A DNA stretch of 64,000 bases from Hansfordia pulvinata (Eukaryota; Ascomycota; Sordariomycetes; Xylariales). Both the position numbers and the translations under genes were made by a program. Shown here piece after piece: positions 34,649 to 48,198 of the stretch. Every line of letters starts with the position of its first letter. Position 1 is the stretch's first letter. A model generated the notes under the pieces. That model made no database searches and had not been told where the DNA came from. It saw only the letters and a list, made by a program, of their open reading frames with translations. The DNA is taken from the NCBI GenBank assembly GCA_006538405.1, contig BJKQ01000003.1:2108001-2172000 (forward strand), written 5' to 3'.

Positions 34649-35980
34649 GGGGCTGCAAGGACTGGAACGCGCCCCCATTGAGGCTTTGGAGCCGCTACGG
34701 TGTGACACCCGGCGAAGGGCACGCCAAATCGAAAACACCAATCAAAAACAAATTAAAAAAAGAAGGACGGTTGAAAACCAGTTGAAGACGTGCCAAGAGA
34801 AGATCAAGGGGCATGATCTCTGCCCCCGCCATCGTTCAGAGACCAACGTCAGGGAACTTCTCGCCCACAAAAAGAGGCCCGTTCATGGGATGTTGGGCCA
34901 CTGGCAGTCTGGATTTGCTCGAGACGCTGACCCAGCCGCGCCCGTTTACGACTGTTCGCGGGCAGTGCTCAGACGCTCTGTATTTTTGGTATTGGATTAC
35001 AAGATTTATCGTGCAATCTGTGCTTGCGGGAGATCGCGAAGAGGTAGTCGGCAGGTGATCTGACCGACGATGTCGCCGTCCGGCTCACGATTTCGAGGTT
35101 CAACATGTACCAGGACTACCACGTACTGTGACAACATCAGCGAGTAAGCGAGGGAGGCCGAGGTCGAGGGAATCGATTTCATCAAGTGAAGAGCAGGGCA
35201 CATGTGGACCAGCGATCGGTGTTGGAGTTTAGGGCGCAGGGATACTTCCAATATACAATTCAGCATTTCCAATCTCATCACAGCATGTCTGGCTCCCTCC
35301 CCATCCCCATTTCCTGTCCGTGGTGTAATATGAGGCCGCGCGTGTCTAGTTGATCCGATTTGTCCGTCGGCGGCCTTAGATTGTAATCTTTGCGGTGCCT
35401 ATGCTGCGCAGCCAGTGGTTTGCTAGCAGCTCAATACGCCAAAGTGCCTGACGGCTTCATGTGCGCAAGGCCAGGCCCGGCCACACCGGGACAGGCAGCA
35501 AGGGTCACTTGAGTGTGACAGTAGGCCACAGCTACGGGGCATGAAACAGCCAAATGGATCTTGCGGACACTGCCCGGGCTTCAATGTTGCCATGTCCTAC
35601 GATGGCGCCCATTGCCTGTGCTTCCCAAGTAGACTGCGAGATCTGGCTCGTTGAAATACCCAAGTTTGATTTATCCCAGTATGTAAGATATCCTAACAAT
35701 GAAAACTACCCGTCTGAGTGGAAGGGGGAAGTCTGGTATCAATCGACCATGGACCCTTCGAACTCCAAAAATCACTGCTTACTGACCCGTTCGCTATGAC
35801 TGTAGGATTGGGTGAACCCCCGAAAACATGAAAGGAGAAAGAGAGGCAACACAGGATAGCTGAAATGCGGCAATCAACGTATTGTACATCAACGCAAAGG
35901 CCCCGCGCCAAGAACGCATCGAGAAAGACCGGCCAGGGGCTCAAGTCGCTGTCGCGAAAACCTGGAACGCATCATGTCGC
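34649..35980. other. Convergent intergenic region
   Basis: ERV41 and the BRE4-like gene end toward each other here. I see only short open frames without motifs and the expected 3' UTRs. Confidence 0.6.
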
Positions 35981-38900
35981 TCACTGAAGGAGGAGCGCGT
36001 TGTCGTCAAGACGACCAAAAAGGGCCTCTATTTCGTGCTCAACGGCAGACAGCTCCTTCGCCACCTGTCCTGTGACTAGCGCGTACGCGTAGAGGAGCGC
36101 ATAGTCGGGCTCCTCAAGGACCACAGCATCCAAGCCCGGCACGCTGTCTATATGACCGAGCATGCTAGCCGATCGAGGTCGGGAGGCTGTAGGTGTTGCT
36201 GGTGCTTGCTGGCCACCTGCCGAGCTGTCATTGTCAATGTTCGATTTCGCGCCGTCTTGAGCGGTATTGTTCGGGAGATCCACGCCCTTATTCGTTGTCT
36301 GCTCCGCGGGCGAAGAAGCAGGGCGGTCATCTTGAGCGCGAGACGCATTTGCTACGGCTTCCGTATGTTCTTTACGAAACCGGAAGACCTTGCCAAGAAG
36401 CCTATCGCGTGTCGGAGCGACGGTGGGAACAGCATCGCTAAGCGGGTACTCCAGCTGGACGCTGGACGCCAGGACCTGAAAAACATGACATATGCGAGAG
36501 CAGAGCTCTTCGCGCTCCTTAGCCGTGTGATACAGCAGCGCCTTTTCGCCGATGCTCAGACGGCCATGTTTCTGTGTGACCAAGTTCATAGCATGGAAAG
36601 CATCGAGCAGGCGCTGGGTCGAGTTCATCACACGACCGTAGGCCTCGAAGGGGAACGGCCCCCGAAGCTCGTACTCGTTGTTGGCCGCGGATCTCAAAGT
36701 CTGCAGCTGGCTTGTGTATCGCTGGAGAGCAGCCTGCTCACCAGCACGCATGTAAGAAGTCTGCGGCGAGTCGCTCCGCAGCAGGATGGCAAGGGGGCCG
36801 CGCTTCCAGATCAGTCCCATCTGCAGGTAGAGTACGGACAAGCCCTCCTTGAACTTCCGTCGCGCTGACACAGGCCAGATGAGCCGACAGATAATCAGGC
36901 CCCAGATGATGCCCATGGAGACGGCGATAACTCGATGAAATGCGATCTGGGCAATCAAAGGGTTAACGCCACCCTCGTCGTCGTCGTCGTCCTCAACGCG
37001 TTGGGTCAATGAGTATGCGTATAACGAGGACACGTTGTAGCTTAGTAATATGAAGCGACCAAACGGCCCATTACCGCGATCGACCATTATGTAGAAAGCG
37101 CCAAATGAGACGAGCCAACCGAGAAATGCGAGCCCGTAGACGTTCCCATTCGATATGCCCAGTTCACCAGCACAAAGGCGGCGCCCATAATGGTGCCCGT
37201 GAATCTGGCCAGGCCTGTCGAATTGGACGCGCCCACAGTCATGGAGCACACAATCATGAAGGAGAGGAGGCCCCATTCTCCACGCCAGGTTTGGTAGATG
37301 GGTCTGGTCTGGGGAATGAAGGCGAACATGGCGTACAGGGTGGCGCCTATGCCGACCTTGAGACCGAATCGAACTGCGGTCCTTGTGAGCAAAAAGTGTG
37401 GGTAGATGGGGCATGTTTGGTTCACTTACTGTCGTCTTTCGCTAGGAATCGCATGAACCCTAGGAAGGTTTGCGATGACCACCTCACAGTCCTGCTCCAG
37501 AAGCTTCCGCTGGACGGTGCGTTGTCCCAAGCAAACGTGTCTCGTCGTTTCAACATTGTGTCCGGGATGCCACGAGGCAGCTTGGACTGGCGCATTCGCT
37601 TCACGGGCTGCAGAAGACCGGACTGTTCAGGATCCTCCGTGCCAGCCTTCTTGGAGCTGAAGCGGATTCGCTTCCAGAACTTCATCCACTCCCAGCTTCT
37701 CTTCTTCAGCTGCGCGATGAAGCTCAAGTCATCGACGGCGTCCAGATACTTCAGCATCTCGTCCCCGAAACTAAGGAGACTAAAGGAGAAGTGGCCGCAA
37801 GCCGCAGCGACCTCTTCGAAATCAGCCTGCACCGCCTCAGGCCTCGTTCTGCCGAACTCGATAGTTTTATAGAGTTCTTCGAGAGCGCTGCCTCTGGCCT
37901 GATTGAACAAGCTAATTGCATCTTCCAGACTCTCCTTGAATTGGCTTTGGTCTGTAATTGGCTCACCGGGCGAGCCAAAGGCAGGTTCCTTGAGGATTCC
38001 AGCCATTGTGTACGAGAGCGATTTCATAGACGGACCCAGTCGCTCGATGAAGAGTTCGAAGATGTCGGCGGGGGTTCTCAGAGGGGCCATAACGGGGGTA
38101 GAGGCTCGGAGCTCTGAAGGGGTTTCCCGAGTAGGAGTGGGCTCGTCTTCACGATCGCTCCTCTCGTCCGGGGCTTCATGGATAGCCGCCAGGCTACTGA
38201 ACTGACGGCCAGTAATACTGCCAGGGGATGTGCCAAAGTAGCTCGGAGCTCTGGAAGACGCAGTGGACTGTGGAGATGCCGTTAACACTTGAGGCGAAAA
38301 AGGCGTTTCCGGTGGCATGTTCAACTTCTCCTTGAGCAACTCGAACTGGGTATTGGCTGCGCTGCGGAGCCCACCCAGAGACTGGGCCAGAAGCTCCATT
38401 GACTTAACGATCGCTTTGTCATGTCGATAAATCTTCTCGCGGCCCATGAGATAGTATTCGGCCTTGGCTTCGCGGGCATTCTTGTTCATTTGCGCCAAAG
38501 AGGAAGAGTATGTCGAAGACGCCTCTGTGAAACCCTTGGATGTGAAGTCGGCCTCGTTGCCAGCAAGAAAGCCGTGCGAGATCATGGTCAACATGTCGCC
38601 AAGGGAGGTGGAAGCAGTGCGCATCGACTTGCGGAGGGCTTTGATGGCCGAAACGGGCCAGAGAACGAGATTGACGAGAGTGGATATGGACGTAGCCATG
38701 AGGAGGATCTTGAGAGACTGGATGATCTTGTGATTGGTGAAGACGCCAGTGTGGACCGAGTTCTCCTTGGTGACAATGGTGATGATACCAATGGATGCTA
38801 TACTGGCTCCAACACTGACCAAGGGATTGTTGAGCTTCTGCTTCATCCAACCGACAAAGCCGAGGCCTCCCCCAATGAAGACGATGAGGATGATGACGTA

Positions 38901-39401
38901 GGATAACTCGACCATGTCAAGAACGGAGCCGACAAGGACTGACGTCGCCATGGACAATGTTCCGATGAACATGGCATAGCAGACGGCAATCACGGCGATA
39001 GCGACGGCCTCCATCTGCGAGCCAGCGGAGCGAGCAGGGTGGAAGTACACCGTGATGGTGGCAACGATGTGTTTCCCATCTTGGGGTCCGAGGAATTTGG
39101 CGGCGGGGTGCCAAAAGGTGCCCATGCTAGCGAGAAGATAGGCGATGGAACATTTTATGGTACCCCGGCCCTTGGGAGAGTTGACCCAGGCGCAGCATAG
39201 CGAAGCGATAAGAGCGAGGTTGTGCCAGGCGGCGTCGGCCTTGTCGCGAAGGGTGCGGCCCGCGGCCAGGGACTGCAGGTGGTCGTCATCGTCGGGGCCG
39301 TCGAGGTTGGGATGTCGGAGAGTAAACTGTCGACGGGAGCGCTCGCCGGTGCCGGGGACGATCCAGGTGCCGTTGCGCAGCTTTTTGCGCTCGCGAGGCA
39401 T
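35981..39401 (-). CDS. BRE4/ArAE-FUSC-like multi-pass membrane protein, frame broken
   Basis: This large membrane protein of the Bre4/aromatic-acid-exporter-like fungal family has two hydrophobic halves. The first (residues about 75-270) includes GTIKCSIAYLLASMGTFW, LSYVIILIVFIGGGLGFVG and LVNLVLWPVSAIKALR. The second includes RFGLKVGIGATLYAMFAFIP, YQTWRGEWGLLSFMIVCSMT, LAFLGWLVSFGAFYIMVD, GRFILLSYNVSSLYAYSL and IIWGLIICRLIWPVSARRKF. Long Ser/Pro-rich cytosolic stretches separate and follow them. I infer exon 1 at 39401-37430 and exon 2 at 37381-35981 (donor GTAAGT). Two single bases must be restored: one at the acceptor (37381-37382) and one in the C3 run 37158-37160, where GTIMGAAFVLVNW jumps frame to ISNGNVYGLAFLGW. 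The gene then closes at about 1124 residues. The transport substrate is unknown. Confidence 0.85.
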
Positions 39402-41807
39402 TGCGTTAGTGACGCAAAACTAGAGGACGGTCATAGGCTGGAGAAGGGAGGCGCGGGACGCCCAGACGGTGTTGAGGACAGCAAGATGGGGCGAGGGAGA
39501 AATGAAACTCGCGCGAGGCTAGGTAGGCCGAGGTGGAGGAAGTGAAGGGGACTGGGAGGGAAGTGGCAGCAAGCGGTGAACATGCGCAGGACTGGAGGAT
39601 TGATGTGAAGCTATCCAAACAACAACCAGCTATCCTAGCACTGACGGAGTACGGAACCACAGCAGGTAAGGAAGGTACCGCAGCCCTTCGGTGGGTAGCG
39701 CGATAGCTGGGGAGCCCGAGGATTCATGTCATCAAACAGGACCAAAGGCGACTTACCGCGCGCGCGGGCCGCTGGGGTCGAGGCTTGGGGCGGGGACGAC
39801 GCAACGGTGGTCGCCGCACAGCAGCTGGCGTGGTGGGAGCTGGTGAGCGACGAGAGCTCATTGGCGCAGAAGTAGAGACTGGGGCTGCAGCGGCGCGCCA
39901 TCCGGACCTGGAGGTGGAGGCCACGGACCAGGGTTGGGCTCCATGGCCTCGACGCCCGGCCCGTCAGCAATGCTGGCGAAATAGGTGCTGGCCTTGCGCC
40001 TGGTTCTGGGCTTCTTTCCTTCCACCTCGTTTGTGCGTCGACTGCCTCGGTAGGCCGCTGGAACTCGTAGGGTTCGAGAGTGAGGCCGACTAGAGTTGGA
40101 GGGTTCGGACTTTGGGATTGTGTTGGGAACGACGCCGGACTGGGCGTCGCCAGCATCTAGCTGGAGGCGTTGTTCATGTCTTGAGGGACAGGGGCGCTGT
40201 TAGAGTGGGTTGTAAGGGATAAGGTGCGGCGAATGGGACCGCAGAGTAAGGTGGTCGAATGGACCGGTTGAGAGAGGGAATCAGTAACCAAGAAAGACAG
40301 CAGTGAAAGCCGCGATTTAGATGCTATGGTGTTGGGAAGAGGGGTTCTCTAGTAGTGCTGGAGCAAGACCTGAGGTGTCAAGCGGCGGTCTGAGACGGGG
40401 ACTAAGACGGGTGGCGGGTGATGGACGATGGACTGATGATGGATGATCCAAGACAGAGCCAACGGGGGATCGTCCCTTCCCTTCCTAACAACAGTCATTG
40501 AGAAGCTCTCATGTCCCGTCCCGACGGCGACCAGGTACCTTCTCTTCGTCGGAAGGTGCATCTAGCAATGACAGAGTACCTGCTCGTATATATCGCGGAC
40601 CTTCTTCCCCGCGCCAAGCTCCCCCGAGCTTCGACCAAACGTGCTGGATCTCTATTGACATGCACCTGACTTGACGTGAGCTATCAATTTGGTCTCCCTG
40701 CCTGGCATGGTCTGCCTGCCGCGTTCATGGATGACGGATGCGCTTGTACTCCCCCCGGACGTCGCTCGCGCTCTGCCCGAAGGATTCGGGTCACGTTCCA
40801 TGGGCGGGTGACGGGGTACCTACCGGCTCTCCCTTGTCGCGCCGCCTTGCCGTCCTTGTTACGAAAGACGGTCGACGCCTTCCGCTTTCCGGAACTAAGA
40901 CAGCCACCATCTATGGAGATCTCCCAATTCAATGTGCTTCCCGTTTCACACATCTTCAAGCCAGTCCTGGACTTACCTAAGTTCAGTGCTTGGAACCGTC
41001 AACTGGATTCGGACTCTAATGACGTGTCCGTACACCCAAGTCGTGATGGCTTTTGAAGACGGCACGTCCCAATAGGACAGCAGTTTCGTAGGTGGTCAAG
41101 GGACAAGGCGTGTTGAGGTACTCGCATTGCAGCGCATGGTAAAGAGAGGTGCACAAAGGCACAGGTGAATATACCTCCTATCTTGACTTCGGCTTTCGAG
41201 TTGCTGTCAACCGCCTGCACCTTCGGCATAACACCGAAGTACCCCTCGTAGCCCGAGATCAACGTCAAATGTTGGACAACAATCAACGCACTTATTTGGA
41301 TGCGGATGGTTGAATGCTTCTCTTCATGGAGGCGGCACATGGAACATGAAGTAAAAAGGCCCACAAGGGGAGCTGGTGATCTCGTACCTGATCTACTCCG
41401 CATGTACCTAGACACCTGAATATCCACACGTGTTGAATGTAGGTACCACTTTAATCGTTTGGGTGGCTGGTTGAGGGCGGCAGAGCCCGGACGCGACGCG
41501 CCCCACGCGTTGGCGTCGCCACAGACGCGTCGCCTCGCGCTGTATGCCGCGGCCTCCCCACCTGCACCTATTAAAGATTAATGGGCGGTATACTCGGCGG
41601 CTGTCATATGTGCTTCGCTTCCTCCACCATCTTCATCCGCTGCCACACTGTACCTCAAGCATTCTGCTTACTCGCCAATGCAATTCGCCGTCATCCTCTC
41701 CATGCGGCTGAGTTAACAACATAACATATCACCACTTGCACGATTGTTCTACTCGACACGAGCTTTCGAACGACACATACATACGCACACACCACCACAC
41801 GCCTACC
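39402..41807. other. Divergent intergenic region
   Basis: This is the upstream DNA of the BRE4-like and MRC1 genes. No gene is supported; open frames of 100-170 codons have no motif. The 41500-41807 part is the likely MRC1 promoter and leader. Confidence 0.6.
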
Positions 41808-44800
41808 ATGGCAGCCACACGCTCACCATCTCCCACTGGTGATGCGTCGCATCCGAGCTCACCTGACCTGAGCCCCAGGTCCAAGATCAGGGCCATGTTG
41901 GCCACCGTCGACAGTGACGATGAAGACGCGAATCAGGCACCTGCCGGTCCCATCGACGTCAAGGCTCTCTTCAAGCCGGCACCCAAATCAGCCGACGCCA
42001 CCGCAGGGGCTGTTCCTCTACACCCTGCACAGGGAGACAACGAGCACAATGATGACGACGACGATAACGAAGACGAAATTGCTCTCCCTCGTGGCCGGAT
42101 GGCTCGACGCATGCAGGCCCGGCCCAAGACTCCCGAACCCCCGGCAGCAGGCGACGCGACGCCTTCATCGCCCGGCCTCTTCGTCACCCCCTCCCCCAAT
42201 CAGTCGCTCACATCACCTTGCCACGCCGCGCCCTCTGAATCCGATAGCGACAACGATGCGCCACAAGACTTGAGCAAGAACGAACGTTTCAAGGCTCTTG
42301 TGGCGAGGAAACGAGAGGAGCGTCTCGCTAAAGAGGCTGAGGAAAGCCGTAAACAACAGGAGCGCGCCGATCGCATGGCCCAACAGGCACAAATCGCTGA
42401 TGATGGTTCTGACGACGACGTGTCAGACATCTCTGACGACGCTGGCGGTCGAAAGCTGACGCAAGATGTTGCTCGCCCCGCACGGAAAGCCGGGAAAAAG
42501 GCCCTTGAAGAGATGAACAGAGAAACACAACGCCTCAGCCGGAGTCTGCAGCTGGCGCACGAAGCCAAAACGAAGAGGAAAATCACAAAGGCCTCCTTGT
42601 TCGAGCGATTCAACTTCAAAACAGCCAACCCTCAGCCCAATACCACGACCGCCGCTGCCCCAAGCTCCAGCCGCCCATCCTCGCCCAACTCGGCAACCCA
42701 CACAGACGCTGAAGCCGGAGAAGAAGCCACTCCACCAAGTTCTCCTCCTGTGTCGAAGGAGACAGCCGGACCCCAAGTTGCGGATGCGGCCCCTCAAACA
42801 TCCACCACAGTTCTGGACGATGATGAAGAAATCCCCGACATTGCTGCAGTATTTGACCAGGCGAAAAAGAAAGTGGCGGAGAAGAGCAATACTACCACGG
42901 ATGTCAGCGCTTCCGCACCAACCAAGCCCAAACGCCAGGTTCGGGTTAAGCTGCCCCCAATGAACGTCGACATGGTCCAGCTTGGAGCCGACGATGACTT
43001 GGAAGTCCATGTAAGCAGGAGCAAGGTGGACGCCATTTTCAACAAGCTGCCGGGCCACCTGGGCAACATCTCTTCGCCGCCCAAGGAGACAGCCACGAGA
43101 GGCAAGAAAACACAAACCGGCATGACAATTGGTGAGCTACAAATGTCACTTCAGCAACGCGCTCGGGCCCAGGCCAAGCTTGAGCGGGAGCGCCGTGTCG
43201 AATTTCTGCGATCCAAAGGCGTGGAGGTGCAGACCGAGGAGGAACGCATGCGCGACCAAGAAAAGGTCGAGAACATGGTCGAGCGGGCACGACAAGAGGC
43301 CGAGGAAATCATGAGAAGGGAACTCGAGGCTGCGAAACAGGAGCGTAAAGAGAAGCGAAAGAACGGCGATGTCGATGTTCTTGACTGGGACGACAGCGAC
43401 GACGAAAGCTTCCAGGGAAGCGACAAAGAGGAGGCGGCTGCCGAATTTGAGCTATCGGGCTCGGAGGACGAAGAGGAGGAAGAAGCGGCGGATGACGAGG
43501 ACGGAGAAGAGGCCGATGAAGAGGCTGAAGAGCGATCTGACAATCCGTTGGTGATGAACGAGGCCGAAGACTCTGGGTCTGATGGGGAGACGGCAGAGTC
43601 CACTGTCCCATCTGAGGCCCGCGCTGCTGCACCCATCTCGAGGGCTCGGAAGGACAGAAGGCAAGTGCTGTGTCTTTCCGACGATGAGGAAGACCAAGTC
43701 AACGCGACACCGAAGTCAAAGCTTGGTAATCGGTCCGCTGCCAAATCGCCGTCAGCACCTGGCTCCGGCTCACCGCAGCCGCCCACCTCAGTCCTGCGGT
43801 CAGCTTCCAAGAACTTCATTCCCGGCCTACCCGTCGCGGCTGCTGGCCCTGCTGGTCTCGGGCTCACTCAGATTTTCGCCGGCACCATGGAGAACAGCCA
43901 GCCTACCCCATCGATGAGCGGAGAGCCTCAGGAATTCATGCCCACTTTCGACGCCTTCCCGGACTCGCAGTTCTCGGCCACCGCTGGTCAGTCACAGGAC
44001 CAAAACGACACCGTCCTCAACAGTCAACCAAGCCAGCCGCAGGATTCTGAGACTCAGGGTGTGCAGCTGCACTACTCTCAGTCGCAGGCCCACGGCTTTG
44101 ACAGTCTGATGCGCATGGACAGTACACAAGCATCTGAAGTCATTCAACCAACCCAGGATGGTGGCTTCCAAGACTTTACACCCTTGAAACAGCGCTTCAT
44201 CGACGCCCCACAATCGACTGTCGACACTGTCATGGTGGGCACGGCTCCTGAAGAAGACGTCCAACAATCGCCCCTGGTAAAAAAGAAGGGCAAACTCATT
44301 CGCCGCGGCGACAGGGGCCAACCGTCCGCCGTTATTCCTCGAAGCCCAAGCCCTACCTCTCGCAACCCAGTTCCCAACGAGGAGAAGGAGGCGGCGAACG
44401 AAAAACAGGCCTCAGGCGAAACCCAGACCAATGCTTTCAAGCGAATGGAAAAGGCGACGAGGAAGGAGCAGCGTCGGAAGAAGAAGTTCAACAAGAAGAA
44501 GAGCAAGGCTACTGAAATGGTGGAAGAACAGGCCCAGGAGTCCGAGGACGAGTACGCCGGCCTGGGTGGTGCCGATGGCGAGGACTCCAGTGACGAAGAC
44601 GAAGAGCTCACGAAGGAGATGATCGACGACGCGGCTGGCAACGACGGAGATGAGCGCAAGCTGGCGCAGCTGCATGGGTGAGTCTACTTTTCCTGCATGA
44701 CAACGTGTTGATGACCCTTTGCTAACCCATCTCAGTCAACGTGAGTTCGAAGAGCACCAAAAACGGGTCGACAAGCTGTACGAAGACATTACCAGAGGCA

Positions 44801-45810
44801 ACTTGTTGAAGCGTCACCGCGGAGGCAATGACCTGGATCTGTCATCAGATGACGAGGAGGCCGCCAGGGTGAAGAAATCGCGAAGAAACTTCGAGAGAAT
44901 GCAAAAGGCCCTTGCCTCGGATGAGCGTATCGGCAAGATTGCAGAGAACCCGCGCAACTCGGCATTTTTGAAGAGCTTGGCAGACCAGGACAGCGACAAC
45001 GAAATGGATTTCGACGACCACTTTGCTGCCGCTGTTGCCGAGCACAGCCAATCTCAGACCGAAGAAAGCATACCGGACAGCCAACCTTCAGACGACAAGG
45101 CCGCTTCAGTCAATGCGGGACGGAAGCGATCTCGCATGGAGCCCCACGACGGTTCGCGAGCGCCCCCGAGCCTGCGTGGCAAGAACGACCACCTGGGTAT
45201 TCGCCCGACCTCGCTCAAGGACGTTCAGAAGACGTTGTCGAGCTTGCTTGAGGAGCCAGACGCGTCGAGCTCAATCATTCCGGCAACCGACGCCGGGTCG
45301 GATGAGGAGCCGGACGCAGTCGAAGCGGATAAAGAGAACCGCCACCAGCCGGCAGTTGTCAACCGGATGCGCTTGAACCGCGGCTCGTCCTCGGCCTCAT
45401 CTGGCTCTCGGGGCAGCAGTGCCGGGGCAAGGCCGGCATTCGAATCTGCCTCGGGCAGTGGCGTGGGTAGCGGCTTCAAGGTTCCGGCGTTGTTGCGGCG
45501 CGCGACGACCAACAACTCGCTCATCTCTGCTAGCAACGGAAGCGGCGCCACCTCGTCCTGGAACACCACCACCGGAACGGGGACCGGAAGCAGCCACAAG
45601 ACGAAATCGGGCAACAGTCTCTTGGGCGACGATGTCAAGATCAAGAAGAATGCTGGCAAGGGCTCGGGAGTCAACTATTTTGCGCGCGAGACGGAACGCC
45701 GCGCCGCCGTGGCTGAGTCGGAGAAGCGCCGCGAGAAGCGGAAGTGGAAGGGCGTGGAGGGTCGCGAGAAGGCTTTCGGTGGGCTTTTCGGGCAGGGGGG
45801 TTTCGAATAA
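41808..45810 (+). CDS. MRC1: MRC1/claspin replication checkpoint mediator
   Basis: Mrc1 travels with the replication fork and relays Mec1/ATR signals to the effector kinase. The ATG at 41808 (CTACCATGGC context) is chosen over an upstream TTG-led extension. Exons 41808-44677 and 44736-45810 join to 1314 residues. The N-terminus has the family signature SPRSKIRAMLATVDSDDED. Long acidic and Arg/Lys/Glu coiled stretches follow, including ARQEAEEIMRRELEAAKQER. An SQ/TQ cluster at about residues 690-800 (FPDSQFS, GQSQDQ, NSQPSQPQDSETQG, YSQSQAH, DSTQAS, IQPTQDG) fits the Mec1/Tel1 phosphorylation domain. The MRC1-like domain spans the intron: LTKEMIDDAAGNDGDERKLA, then REFEEHQKRVDKLYEDITRG and NPRNSAFLKSLADQDSDNEM. 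The C-terminus reads GVNYFARETERRAAVAESEK and ends FGGLFGQGGFE. Confidence 0.93.
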
Positions 45811-47126
45811 TCCCGAGGCTTTCCTCTGCAGGCGCAAAGGTGACGAGACTGACGATAAGTCGTGCATTTACTGGCGTTGTATGGGAATGGTTCTGGCGTT
45901 TCGGAAGGATTCTGAGCTGTCATGAGGGTTGACTTGGAATGTACGGAGTTCAAGGAATGGAGTGTGTGATCACACGCGGCGATAGCAGGTTTCCAGTTCA
46001 GGGTTCAGAGGATAATACCCTTCCAGCGAGGATCATAGTCTACAAGATGCATCTATCACAACCGTTCTATTCCGTCCCAAAGGCGAGTCTGCCCGGAGTG
46101 ATCATGGTTCACTGGTGCTGCCAGCCTCGCCTTGAGTCCGTCAACAGCCCCAAACTTGCCCTTCCACGCAAACCAAGTACTCTCGACAAGCGGCGTACCT
46201 CCTACACCCTCTTCAACTATTTAGCCAATAAACACAGAAGCACATTGGCGCCTTTTCCGCGGCATAAGCAGAGTCATACTTAAGGGAGAATGTGTCTTCA
46301 TTGTGCACGAGGTTGTGCAGGTGTACAAGCGGGAAGAAGGAGAGTCGCAGAGCGGACACGACGACTCGACAACCTAGAGCCCCCCTCGACCCATGCGTAA
46401 CAAGCCGAATGATGACCACCCAGGGCGCCAGCAGAGAGCCGAAACTTGAAGGCCCCACGCCCGGCGCCTGCAACCCTTGGCAGCGCCTCTCCCACACGCA
46501 ACGCGTCTGGTGCAAGCGATCGCGCGGCTGGGCGCGGTGAGACCCCTGTCGGCCGGGGGGAGGGGGCGCGCCAGTGCCCGGCGCAAGGTCACGGGCGGCG
46601 CGCGCTGGCGGGCAAGGCTTCCGGTCCCGGATCCAGCGATCGGTTTACCCGGTGGCGACTCGGTGGTGGGCGTGCCCCTGTAATGGGGATGGCAGGACGT
46701 TACGGCTGACTGCCCTTATCCCGGGGCTTGTATCGATAGCCCGGATCGAGCAGGCCGGGATATCCTCTCTATTTGCCATCTGCCAGAGGGCGGCTACCGG
46801 CATGGTGCTCTGTCTCGTCTCTTCTCCGTGCATCTGTCCGCAACCCGGAGCAGGTCGCCTGCAAGAGGCCATCTACACGACTGACGGCGCTGCATTGCCG
46901 ACCGATCCGGCGAGGATCAGCGTCTTGGAGTTAGGAGTTATGGATCGGAGAAGGACGCAGGGTAGCCGGTGTACCGATGTCAGCAACCTACAACTAGTAA
47001 TTTTCCAGAGGCGTATGCGGGTATATTATTTTCTCGTTATGGGTATCTAGATTTCTAAACGTATGAACGTCCAGGCCCTCGAGTCAGCACTCGTAGCAGC
47101 CCTCTATCCGGGTGCATTTCCACCTA
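45811..47126. other. Convergent intergenic region
   Basis: MRC1 and the methyltransferase gene end toward each other. A GC-rich segment at 46440-46690 has open frames on both strands but no motif. No gene is supported. Confidence 0.55.
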
Positions 47127-48198
47127 TCAAGTCCAAAGGAGCTTGTTGCGTGGGTCGTGAGCGTTGATCAGCGTGTACTGCAAGGATGTGTGGTTAGCTC
47201 ATATTGTTCAGGCACAAAAGCATGTGGGACCAGACAGGGATGACATACCTCCATGAAGGACGGGCGGTTGGTCCACTGGTCGCCTATCCAGTTGTCCTCG
47301 TTGTTGACAGGCCGGAGACCGAGTCTCTCGAGATTCTCCCAGAAGGTGATGAAAGCGTCGAGAGTCAGCTCTTCACGGTCCTGGAAGAGGTGGATCTCGA
47401 TGAGCAGCTGGCCGAAGGGAAGAGTGGTTGCGTTGGCCTGGCTGTCAACCCATTGGACCAGGGAGTCCAGGACGGCGAACTCGTGGCCCTCAATGTCCAT
47501 CTTGATAATGTCGACGTAGTCATGGCCGTTGATGCGCATAAGGTCCTGAATGGAGTAGAACGGGGGCAGGTCGCGGTCGTTTGTGACCGCAGCAAGGCCG
47601 GCCTTGTGGAAGTGGGCACGGTCGTAGTGCTCAGGGCGCAGCTGAGGGCCCCAGGAGTTGACGGAGAAGTCGTAGCCCCAGACTTCGGCATTGGTGCGGG
47701 CTATCATGTACTCTTCGAAGGAGGACTCTTGCTCGACACCAAAAGAGTAGATGCGTAGCGTTTCGGCAGGATTCTTTGCGGAGGAGGGCCCCGGACTGGC
47801 GCGCTCGTATCGTGTCATACCGCAGACGACCTTGCCGCCATCGCCGAGGGTGCCGACGCGCTCCAGGTCGTGGGGCAGTAGAAGCTAGGGCGGACAAAGT
47901 CGTAGGGGGTGTAGGGATAGACAAAGTCGACGGGGAAGCGGGCCATGATGTCGAAGCTGGCGGCCATCTCGGTGCGGTCGGCGACGGACTGGCGCCACAG
48001 CTTCTCGGCGTGGTCGAGGCGCTCGCGCAGGCGGGCGGCCTCGCCCGAGTCGCCGCCCAGCTTGCGCAGCGACTGGAGGGACGGCAGCTTGACCTTCCAG
48101 GCCGCCGGGGCCTGAGTGGTGTCGGAGGTCCGGGAGTGGAGGGTGAAGAGGAGGAGGAAGGCGGCCAGCGCCGAGGTGAGAAGGACGAGTCGGGACAT
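47127..48198 (-). CDS. Membrane-anchored Methyltransf_22-type methyltransferase, frame broken
   Basis: The ATG is at 48198 (MSRLVLLTSALAAFLLL), giving a type II signal anchor. A coiled stem follows (LRERLDHAEKLWRQSVADR). The domain resembles the FkbM/METTL24-like SAM methyltransferases of fungi and animals: CPHDLERVGTLGDGGKVVCG, RIYSFGVEQESSFEE, then DYVDIIKMDIEGHEFAVLDS and FGQLLIEIHLF. The frame breaks at the plus-strand G4 run 47872-47875, and one added base restores CPHDLERVG. A C-terminal intron (47248-47178, GTATGT...GCAG) joins PSFMEYTLINAHDPRNKLLWT to the TGA at 47129-47127. Ignoring that intron gives a false end at 47168. With the base restored, exons 48198-47249 and 47177-47127 give 333 residues. 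A role in the secretory pathway is inferred from the anchor; the substrate is unknown. Confidence 0.83.
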